From Bathymodiolus brooksi (Eukaryota; Mollusca; Bivalvia; Mytilida; Modiolidae): a stretch of 64,000 nt of DNA. Below the pieces are notes generated by a model. It was not told the DNA's origin and searched no databases. It saw nothing but the letters and a program-made list of their open reading frames with translations. The stretch covers positions 76,036,829 to 76,100,828 of the forward strand of contig OY804588.1 of NCBI GenBank assembly GCA_963680875.1, given 5' to 3'. Position numbers and translations under genes: made by a program. How positions within the stretch are numbered: the first letter of the stretch is position 1; every line of letters begins with the position of its first letter. Positions 24,901-36,900 of the stretch are shown here, piece after piece.

Positions 24901-27900
24901 CCACCAATAAAACTGACCGCCACGATATAACTGAATTATTGTTGAAACACAATTACATGACACACATCTTTGTACTTTAACTAGTAAATACTGTTATATT
25001 GGAGAAATTATGTAAATGAATGGACATTTATCATTGTAGCCAGCCAGAGACAAGTAATTCTAGTACTGACAGAGACTGCTGATAAAGATAGTCATTATGA
25101 GACAGCTTTTAGTGAACAGTAAGTAGCTATAGTTAAATACTTCAAACGTTATCTCTTTAATTACCTCCCTTGTCCCAAAGGTCAAAGTGACACACTTTTT
25201 ATCCCTTTGATTACCTCCCCTAACCCAAAGATGAAAGTGAGTTTTTTTCAACACAATTTTTATATGCCTGTAAGTTTTTCATATTTCAACCATCATAGCA
25301 GAAACGAGTAATTCTAGTATTGACAGAAGCTAAAAATTTATGATGGCTTCTTCCACTGGACAATACCGATAGGTTATGTATAACATAGGGAATAAATTGT
25401 TTTTAAATCACTAGTTCGAATAGCATAGCTTTACAAAACAATGCATGAGGTACAAAACAATAATTAATTATTAGAAATTTGCAATAGAAGACAGGGTTCG
25501 ACATTAACGGTTGTCCGATTGCCCGGGGCAAGTGAAATGCATCTTCGGGCAAGTGAAAACGGCACCCAACTTGTCCGATCGGGCAAGTGAAAATGATTCT
25601 GTGATATGTTCAATTCCTGAAGAGCAAAATGATTAATATTGAATTATTCAGTGTTGGAAGTCGTGACAAATTTTACCTAAACATGGCGTCGTATGTATCG
25701 TGTATTTTACACCATTTTGTTTTATTTTGTTGACTACGGAATTCCCCGTTCTCAAATAAAAATTGTGTTATTTATATTAGCCAATCGCAAATGCCTAATT
25801 AGGTGGCGGCGCTGCATCAACATCATATTTATTTTTGTCGGCCAATGAAAAGCTAGAGTTATTTGCGGTGTTCTAATTTTAGAAAATTATCCCTGATGTG
25901 TATTGCCTTTACGATCAAAATATTGAAAGCATGATAGATTACTGGAATAAAAATTCAAACAAACTATGCAGTCGTTGTCAGTCTATGATAGGGAACATTT
26001 ATACTTAAATTTTCTAACAAAAATATTTCAGAAATCCTCATCAATCACCTGTATTTATAAAACTGTCATATTCCTGCAAATTGATAGGTACATCTACTCA
26101 ATATCTCAGACTCAGTCCCAGAATTTGGTGCCAATATGGCACAAGTAACCCTTGGGGAAATCATAAGGTGTAAATAATTAATATGAGGGGTTATTCTACT
26201 CTATGAACGGTCATTGTAGATTGCATAGTTCTGCACTACATGCATATATGGCACTTAAGAATTCGGGCTAGTAGTTGACAGTTTCGGGCAAGTAAAATCA
26301 ATATGGCACTTTCCCGAATAGACAAGTTGGTCAAAAAGTTAATGTCGAACCTTGGAAGATGCATTTGTAAACTCGTAAGAATAGAAACAAAAATTGAAAC
26401 ATTTTTATCTGATACAAATAAAAAAATGATTTTTATGCTTCATTTTGGGGGAAATTCGCATTTAAAAACATTTCAGATAAGACTTTTATATTTCTAGAGA
26501 GAAGAATGATTTATGCAGAGGTAAGAGAATTCTAGAAGATCTGGTGGAAAGAAACTCAGTACCTGTATTCTCAGATGTCAGTGTGGCTTTGAAGTGTACA
26601 GAAATTATTCTGAAACAGGTATAAATAATTTGTTGCTTTGAAGTGTACATAAATTATTCTGAAACAGGTATAAATAATTTGTTGCTTTGAAGTGTACAGA
26701 AATTATTCTGAAGCAGGCATAAATAAGGAACATCTATTGTGTGATTTTACATTCTGAATTCTGTGTTGTGATGTCTGTTGCGATTTCCACATGGAAACGA
26801 TGTTCAGTTCGTCTTTACCTCCAGTTTGTTTGTAGGCGGGCACACAGTTTTGTTTACATTATTTGTATTTGTTTGCCCATGGTGGTGACCAGCGCATATG
26901 GTGTTGTGTTTTTGTTTTGTTTTTCTTCATCTTGTGTGCCCTATGTTGCCCTTATTTGCCAGTTTCTTTGAATTGTCCCTTTTTGATTGCCCCTTCTGTA
27001 TTCTCTAATGTTTATTAAGGTGTATGCTCTGTAATTGTAATTCAGAACACCCCAAAGTGACCCCAGGGATATATATATAAGACCAAGTTTCTTAGCTGTG
27101 AGGTACAATCTCTCTGAAAGAAGAGTCACCTGGCTTGGGCAGGACAAATTAACTGCACAACTGACCCTTAGGCTGGAACATTAATACATGCCTCATGTTT
27201 TGAGAATTTCACACTCCTTGAAGCTTGCAGTATTGTTTTGAACTTTGTTAATGTTAAACAAATGATCACAGAACTGCTGGGTTTGGGTTTACGGTGTTTA
27301 ACGCCTTTCAACAATATTTCAGTTATATCGTGGCAGTCAGTTTTATTGTTGGAAAAACCGGAGAACCTGGAGAAAACCACCGACCTGTCGCAAGTCACTG
27401 ACAAACTTTATCACATAATGTTGTATTGAGTTCACCTCGCCTGAGCTCGAACTCACAATGTTAGTGGTGATAGGTACTGATTGCATAGGTAGTTATAAAT
27501 CCAACTACCATACAATAATGACCACGACGGCCCCCACATAAGTGTCGTATGCTGGTTTTGATTACGATTTTCAGATTTGTACCATAACCTTATCAGATGC
27601 AAAAGGCATCATTTTAAAGTGATCTGACAAATATCAGACATATTTTTTTTGTAATTTTCAGGGTTTGAGAGTCCAAGATCTAGATCTAACAAATGGGGCA
27701 CATCCAGTACTTCATGGTCATATACCTGTAGGAGAAACCTTGTTGTAAGATATGACTTTAAGCAGTTGTTCAAAATAGGTAGTCCCCCCCCCCTCTAGAC
27801 CACCCTAATACTGTAGTCTCCCTCTTATAAAACCACCCTAATACTGTAGTCTCCCTCTTATCAGGACACCCTAATACTGTAGTCTCCCTCTTATCAGGAC

Positions 27901-30900
27901 ACCCTAATACTGTAGTCTCCCTCTTATAAGACCACCCTAATACTGTAGTCTCCCTCTTATCAGGACACCCTAATACTGTAGTCTCCCTCTTATCAGGACA
28001 CCCTAATACTGTAGTCTCCCTCTTATCAGGACACCCTAATACTGTAGTCTCCCTCTTATAAGACCACCCTAATACTGTAGTCTCCCTCTTATCAGGACAC
28101 CCTAATACTGTAGTCTCCCTCTTATAAGACCACCCTAATACTGTAGTCTCCCTCTTATAAAACCACCCTAATACTGTAGTCTCCCTCTTATAAAATCACC
28201 CTAATACTGTAGTCTCCCTCTTATCAGGACACCCTAATACTGTAGTCTCCCTCTTATCAGGACACCCTAATACTGTAGTCTCCCTCTTATAAGACCACCC
28301 TAATACTGTAGTCTCCCTCTTATCAGGACACCCTAATACTGTAGTCTCCCTCTTATCAGGACACCCTAATACTGTAGTCTCCCTCTTATCAGGACACCCT
28401 AATACTGTAGTCTCCCTCTTATAAGACCACCCTAATACTGTAGTCTCCCTCTTATCAGGACACCCTAATACTGTAGTCTCCCTCTTATAAGACCACCCTA
28501 ATACTGTAGTCTCCCTCTTATAAAACCACCCTAATACTGTAGTCTCCCTCTTATAAAATCACCCTAATACTGTAGTCTCCCTCTTATCAGGACACCCTAA
28601 TACTGTAGTCTCCCTCTTATCAGGACACCCTAATACTGTAGTCTCCCTCTTATAAAACCACCCTAATACTGTAGTCTCCCTCTTATAAAATCACCCTAAT
28701 ACTGTAGTCTCCCTCTTATCAGGACACCCTAATACTGTAGTCTCCCTCTTATAAGACCACCCTAATACTGTAGTCTCCCTCTTATAAAACCACCCTAATA
28801 CTGTAGTCTCCCTCTTATAAAACCACCCTAATACTGTAGTCTCCCTCTTATCAGGACACCCTAATACTGTAGTCTCCCTCTTATAAAACCACCCTAATAC
28901 TGTAGTCTCCCTCTTATATGACCACCCTAATACTGTAGTCTCCCTCTTATAAGACCACCCTAATACAGTAGTCTCCCTCTTATAAAATCACCCTAATACT
29001 GTAGTCTCCCTCTTATCAGGACACCCTAATACTGTAGTCTCCCTCTTATAAAACCACCCTAATACTATAGTCTCCCTCTTATAAAACCACCCTAATACTG
29101 TAGTCTCCCTCTTATAAAACCACCCTAATACTGTAGTCTCCCTCTTATAAGACTACCCTAATACTGTAGTCTCCCTCTTATAAGACCACCCTAATACTGT
29201 AGTCTCCCTCTTATCAGGACACCCTAATACTGTAGTCTCCCTCTTATAAAACCACCCTAATACTGTAGTCTCCCTCTTATAAGACCACCCTAATACTGTA
29301 GTCTCCCTCTTATCAGGACACCCTAATACTGTAGTCTCCCTCTTATAAGACCACCCTAATACTGTAGTCTCCCTCTTATAAAACCACCCTAATACTGTAG
29401 TCTCCCTCTTATAAGACCACCCTAATACTGTAGTCTCCCTCTTATAAGACCACCCTAATACTGTAGTCTCCCTCTTATAAAACCACCCTAATACTGTAGT
29501 CTCCCTCTTATAAGACCACCCTAATACTGTAGTCTCCCTCTTATAAAACCACCCTAATACTGTAGTCTCCCTCTTATCAGGACACCCTAATACTGTAGTC
29601 TCCCTCTTATCAGGACACCCTAATACTGTAGTCTCCCTCTTATAAGACCACCCTAATACTGTAGTCTCCCTCTTATCAGGACACCCTAATACTGTAGTCT
29701 CCCTCTTATCAGGACACCCTAATACTGTAGTCTCCCTCTTATAAAATCACCCTAATACTGTAGTCTCCCTCTTATAAGACCACCCTAATACTGTAGTCTC
29801 CCTCTTATAAGACCACCCTAATACTGTAGTCTCCCTCTTATAAAACCACCCTAATACTGTAGTCTCCCTCTTATCAGGACACCCTAATACTGTAGTCTCC
29901 CTCTTATAAGACCACCCTAATACTGTAGTCTCCCTCTTATAAGACCACCCTAATACTGTAGTCTCCCTCTTATAAGACCACCCTAATACTGTAGTCTCCC
30001 TCTTATCAGGACACCCTAATACTGTAGTCTCCCTCTTATAAGACCACCCTAATACTGTAGTCTCCCTCTTATCAGGACACCCTAATACTGTAGTCTCCCT
30101 CTTATCAGGACACCCTAATACTGTAGTCTCCCTCTTATAAAATCACCCTAATACTGTAGTCTCCCTCTTATAAGACCACCCTAATACTGTAGTCTCCCTC
30201 TTATAAGACCACCCTAATACTGTAGTCTCCCTCTTATAAAACCACCCTAATACTGTAGTCTCCCTCTTATAAAACCACCCTAATACTGTAGTCTCCCTCT
30301 TATCAGGACACCCTAATACTGTAGTCTCCCTCTTATAAGACCACCCTAATACTGTAGTCTCCCTCTTATAAGACCACCCTAATACTGTAGTCTCCCTCTT
30401 TTTAAACCACCCTAATACTGTAGTCTCCCTCTTATAAAACCACCCTAATACTAATACTGTAGTCTCCCTCTTATCAGGACACCCTAATACTGTAGTCTCC
30501 CTCTTATCAGGACACCCTAATACTGTAGTCTTCCTCTTATAAGACACCCTAATACTGTAGTCTCCCTCTTATAAAACCACCCTAATACTGTAGTCTCCCT
30601 CTTATCAGGACACCCTAATACTGTAGTCTCCCTCCTATCAGGACACCCTAATACTGTAGTCTCCCTCTTATAAGACCACCCTAATACTGTAGTCTCCCTC
30701 TTATAAAATCACCCTAATACTGTAGTCTCCCTCTTATAAAACCACCCTAATACTGTAGTCTCCCTCTTATAAGACCACCCTAATACTGTAGTCTCCCTCT
30801 TATAAAACCACCCTAATACTGTAGTCTCCCTCTTATCAGGACACCCTAATACTGTAGTCTCCCTCTTATCAGGACACCCTAATACTGTAGTCTCCCTCTT

Positions 30901-33900
30901 ATAAAACCACCCTAATACTGTAGTCTCCCTCTTATCAGGACACCCCAATACTGTAGTCTCCCTCTTATCAGGACACCCTAATACTGTAGTCTCCCTCTTA
31001 TAAAACCACCCTAATACTGTAGTCTCCCTCTTATAAGACCACCCTAATACTGTAGTCTCCCTCTTTTCAGGACACCCTAATACTGTAGTCTCCCTCTTAT
31101 AAGACCACCCTAATACTGTAGTCTCCCTTTTATAAGACCACCCTAATACTGTAGTCTCCCTCTTATAAGACCACCCTAATACTGTAGTCTCCCTCTTATC
31201 AGGACACCCTAATACTGTAGTCTCCCTCTTATAAAATCACCCTAATACTGTAGTCTCCCTCTTATAAGACCACCCTAATACTGTAGTCTCCCTCTTATCA
31301 GGACACCCTAATACTGTAGTCTCCCTCTTATAAAACCACCCTAATACTGTAGTCTCCCTCTTATAAAATCACCCTAATACTGTAGTCTCCCTCTTATAAA
31401 ACCACCCTAATACTGTAGTCTCCCTCTTATCAGGACACCCTAATACTGTAGTCTCCCTCTTATAAAATCACCCTAATACTGTAGTCTCCCTCTTATAAAA
31501 CCACCCTAATACTGTAGTCTCCCTCTTATCAGGACACCCTAATACTGTAGTCTCCCTCTTATAAAACCACCCTAATACTGTAGTCTCCCTCTTATCAGGA
31601 CACCCTAATACTGTAGTCTCCCTCTTATAAGACCACCCTAATACTGTAGTCTCCCTCTTATAAAACCACCCTAATACTGTAGTCTCCCTCTTATAAGACC
31701 ACCCTAATACTGTAGTCTCCCTCTTATAAAACCAACCTAATACTGTAGTCTCCCTCTTATAAGACCACCCTAATACTGTAGTCTCCCTCTTATCAGGACA
31801 CCCTAATACTGTAGTCTCCCTCTTATAAGACCACCCTAATACTGTAGTCTCCCTCTTATAAAATCACCCTAATACTGTAGTCTCCCTCTTATAAAACCAC
31901 CCTAATACTGTAGTCTCCCTCTTATCAGGACACCCTAATACTGTAGTCTCCCTCTTATAAAATCACCCTAATACTGTAGTCTCCCTCTTATAAAACCACC
32001 CTAATACTGTAGTCTCCCTCTTAACAGGACACCCTAATACTGTAGTCTCCCTCTTATCAGGACACCCTAATACTGTAGTCTCGCTCTTATCAGGACACCC
32101 TAATACTGTAGTCTCCCTCTTATAAGACCACCCTAATACTGTAGTCTCCCTCTTATAAAACCACCCTAATACTGTAGTCTCCCTCTTATAAGACCACCCT
32201 AATACTGTAGTCTCCCTCTTATAAAACCACCCTAATACTGTAGTCTCCCTCTTATAAGACCACCCTAATACTGTAGTCTCCCTCTTATCAGGACACCCTA
32301 ATACTGTAGTCTCCCTCTTATAAGACCACCCTAATACTGTAGTCTCCCTCTTATAAGACCACCCTAATACTGTAGTCTCCCTCTTATCAGGACACCCTAA
32401 TACTGTAGTCTCCCTCTTATAAAATCACCCTAACACTGTAGTCTCCCTCTTATAAGACCACCCTAATACTGTAGTCTCCCTCTTATCAGGACACCCTAAT
32501 ACTGTAGTCTCCCTCTTATAAGACCACCCTTCTGCATTGATAAATTCGTCTTAAATGAGGGTAGATATTGATATATTTTATTTAAAGTATTCCCGTATTA
32601 TAAGACCACCCTTTCTGCAATGACCGAGTGGACTTAAAGAGGGTGGCCTCTCTTGAGAGGAACAATTTACTAGTATGTTACTATCTCAATCCATCTGTAA
32701 TATAGCATAATAAGAGGTGGAATATTGTGCCCACTTTTTGTCCTAAAACAAACCTTATCGGTGTTGCTAATTTCAACAGTATTACAGTTTTGTTGTGGCT
32801 GTCAGTTTTGTTGTTGGAGGAGACAGGAATAATGGTCATGAGTAGAATTCACAAGCCTTAGTGGTGATAGCAACTGATTGCTAAGTGTAGATGTAAATCT
32901 TTTTTTTTTTTTTTACTTTTTTTTTTAGACATTTTCAAAATATATACACAACAAACACAGACATTACACAACAGCACAGACAAAAACATTATTTGTACAT
33001 AAATTTTCAATACAAACATGAAATGTAGATGTAAATCTTACAATACAATGAAAACCAGAGAAAAAAACAAATAAAAACAAACAATGACTACTGGAGGCAG
33101 ATATTACATGTGTGTACAGGACATTTTCGATGTGAATATAATTACCGGGGTATTCTAATTTATTTATTTATTAAACATGTATTATTTAGACTTATGTATT
33201 TGTACAAGTGCAAAATGCATGTCAGTCGAGTTGAAAGTTTATCTTTTCATATGATCACATAACTTCCAGTTTTCAATGTCCCTCAGTTTATCGCCAAACT
33301 CATTATACCGCCAAACTACCGACTGCACAGAAGGTGGCGGTTTAACGAGGGAGCACTGTATGTACATTGTCGTTAAATATAAAATTAATTTGCACTCGCT
33401 GCGAAACAGGCTAGAAAAGCTTGCATGTGGCTCGCTTTTCTATCTGTTTCTAATGCTTGTGAAAATAGATTTTATATTTACCAACAATGTACGTATATTG
33501 TATATATACATGTATCTTTATTATTCTAATTACCAAAATGATTATTTACACAATATAAAGAAGAAACAATTACATACATGTGTGTGTGCATGTGTGTGTA
33601 TTTTATGTTCTATTTTAAAACTGTGTGTACTTCTTGTTTTGTTGTTGTTCCTTTATTTAAGAATTGAATGCATTTTTTGGTAGTATTATTGGCGTGTAAA
33701 AGCGTGGAGCGAAGCACATTTTGTATGAAGCGTGCTCTTCATACAAATAATGTGCCTCGGTCCACGCTTTTACACGTCTATAAAACTACAAAAAAATGCA
33801 TTCAATTCTTATAATTACATTTAAATCACACCAAAATTTAATATAGTTGAATTTTTCTTTGTGAATTTTATTTGTGTTAGATTATTTGCTGTTGGAAATT

Positions 33901-36900
33901 ACTACGCCATTGATTTTTACATCTGACGTCGTCATGGAGGCACGTGCAAGTTCGGGTTTGGGTTTTATTGGGATGTAAAATATCTCTTTTATAATCATGT
34001 GACCACTTCATAGCCAATCATATTGTAACATTTCAATGAAAAACGGAAATAATGTAATTATTAAGTTTTATTATCTGTATGTACAAATGTAGTAGGGCAA
34101 TGCGCATGACAGTTATTTTTTATTCTTCAGACAAATGAGGGAAGCGTTTAATTCCATGGACAGTGCCAGTACAACAGTTGATGACCAACAGCTGACACAA
34201 CAAGAGGTATAGAATATAATTAGATAGGAAGTGGAGAATATCTCACTCTGGCATTTAATTAACACTCCCTCCCGAGGGAGCCTTAAGGATATATGCTGGG
34301 AAATGGGGAATATCTCAGTGTGACATTTAATTAACACTCCATCCCAAGGGAGCCGTAATGATATATACTGGGAAGTGGGGAATATCTCAGTTTGTCCTTT
34401 TATTTACATTCCTTCCTGAGAGAACCTTAAGGGTATATAGTTATTTACATTCCCTCATGAGAGAACCTTAAGGGTATATAGTTATTTACATTCCCTCATG
34501 AGAGAACCTTAAGGGTATATAGTTATTTACATTCCCTCCTGAGAGAACCTTAAGGGTATATAGTTATTTACATTCCCTCCTGAAAGAACCTTAAGGGTAT
34601 ATAGTTATTTACATTCCCTCCTGAGAGAACCTTAAGGGTATATAGTTATTTACATTCCCTCCTGAGAGAACCTTAAGGGTATATAGTTATTTACATTCCC
34701 TCCTGAGAGAACCTTAAGGGTATATAGTTATTTACATTCCCTCCTGAGAGAACCTTAAGGGTATATAGTTATTTACATTCCCTCCTGAGAGAACCTTAAG
34801 GGTATATACTTATTTACATTCCCTCCTGAGAGAACCTTAAGGGTAAATAGTTATTTACATTCCCTCCTGAGAGAACCTTAAGGGTATATAGTTATTTTCA
34901 TTCCCTCCTGAGAGAACCTTAAGGGTATATAGTTATTTACATTCCCTCCTGAGAGAACCTTAAGGGTATATAGTTATTTACATTCCCTCCTGAGAGAACC
35001 TTAAGGGTATATAGTTATTTACATTCCCTCCTGAGAGAACCTTAAGGGTATATAGTTATTTACATTCCCTCCTGAAAGAACCTTAAGGGTATATAGTTAT
35101 TTACATTCCCTCCTGAGAGAACCTTAAGGGTATATAGTTATTTACATTCCCTCCTGAGAGAACCTTAAGGGTATATAGTTATTTACATTCCCTCCTGAGA
35201 GAACCTTAAGGGTATATAGTTATTTACATTCCCTCCTGAGAGAACCTTAAGGGTATATAGTTATTTACATTCCCTCCTGAGAGAACCTTAAGGGTATATA
35301 CTTATTTACATTCCCTCCTGAGAGAACCTTAAGGGTAAATAGTTATTTACATTCCCTCCTGAGAGAACCTTAAGGGTATATAGTTATTTTCATTCCCTCC
35401 TGAGAGAACCTTAAGGGTATATAGTTATTTACATTCCCTCCTGAGAGAACCTTAAGGGTATATAGTTATTTACATTCCCTCCTGAGAGAACCTTAAGGGT
35501 ATATACTTATTTACATTCCCTCCTGAGAGAACCTTAAGGGTATATACTTATTTACATTCCCTCCTGAGAGAACCTTAAGGGTAAATAGTTATTTACATTC
35601 CCTCCTGAGAGAACCTTAAGGGTATATAGTTATTTACATTCCCTCCTGAGAGAACCTTAAGGGTATATAGTTATTTACATTCCCTCCTGAGAGAACCTTA
35701 AGGGTATATAGATCAGGTATATTTTCTCCATCCTTTTACAATCCACATTCATTTTTGTGATATTCGTTTTGAGTGGAAGCCACACTGTGCAGATTTGTTT
35801 GTTTATTTGTTTATTTGTTTATATATATGTACTGCCGTTGGATATCCAGTTATCAAGAGGGATGGTTTGGGATCCCATTAACTGGTTTAACCCTGCCATA
35901 TTTTGGTGCCTGTCCCAAGCCAAGACCTGGATTTTCAATGTCATATGCCATGATCTTTTTTGTGTTCAGTGTGTTAAGATGAGAGGTGATTACTTCTTTT
36001 GTTAGTTTTGGTGGAATTGTTGACCAATACTGTTTAAACTTGCTTTTCATAATGAGTGTTTTTATTTAGATGTTAATGAAAAATACATTTTTGTACTTTG
36101 TATGAAAAACAACATTTAATGTATTGTTCCTCTCTTTTTTTACATTTGCCATTACATACATAAACTAGTTAACATTATTATCTTATTATTTCATCAGCTA
36201 AAGTTTGATTCACGATTATAATATTTGTTTTTCTTGATACAATTTAAAAAAAATCAGTGATTTTTCTTCTACATTCTTTAACTTTATTATCTTAATATTT
36301 CATCAGCTGATCATGAAGTTTGTGTACTACAGTTCCCCCTGCTTTTTAATGGTGTTCACATTGCTCAATCTTTAGTTTCTGTGTAGTGCACTGTAGATCA
36401 TTGGTTTTGTCATCTGTTGGTCATTGTATTGTCCAACCTTCTCTGGTTTACGGCTTCTGATTACCTCTTTGGTGTCTTCAAACTTTTCTGGTACAGACAT
36501 ATATCTAGATATAAACTTTTCTTGTAGATATATATCTAGATTTATTACATACTTAGTTCAAATAAAGGCATTTTTGTATGACCAATATGTAAACTGTCCA
36601 TATTTTCACACCCCGGGAAAATAACCGGTTATTGGATTACTGCAAGATCATTTCCATATCGAGGCCCATATTGGCCTGGGCCAATATGGGCCTCGACTTC
36701 GTCTCAGGCCAATATGGGTGTCTCTTTTCTAGATGTCGGAAGTATGTAATAAATAGTTTAATACATGGGCATTTCCATATTGGCCTGGTTATCATCCCGA
36801 GACCCATATTGGCCTGAGACGCAATATGGGTGGGGGTCTCGGGATGATAACCAGGCCAATATGGAAATGCCCATGTATTAATCTGTAAATAAACTTTTCT

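Noticed and set aside
30143..30948. Minus-strand frames with KRETTVLGW repeats
   Set aside because: Produced by the 33-bp minisatellite; frame breaks follow every unit-length change, and no flanking exon fits.
27785..32530. Telomere-like or centromeric satellite
   Set aside because: CACCCTAATACTG contains a CCCTAA word, but the rest of the 33-bp unit does not, and the array lies between exons of one gene.
33276..33683. 135-codon plus-strand frame
   Set aside because: Low-complexity hydrophobic content, runs into a palindrome, and no splice phase connects it with exons 10 and 11.
35757..36005. 82-codon frame with hydrophobic stretch
   Set aside because: It lies wholly in dispersed repeat family E, whose other copy at 12.6 kb does not keep the frame.
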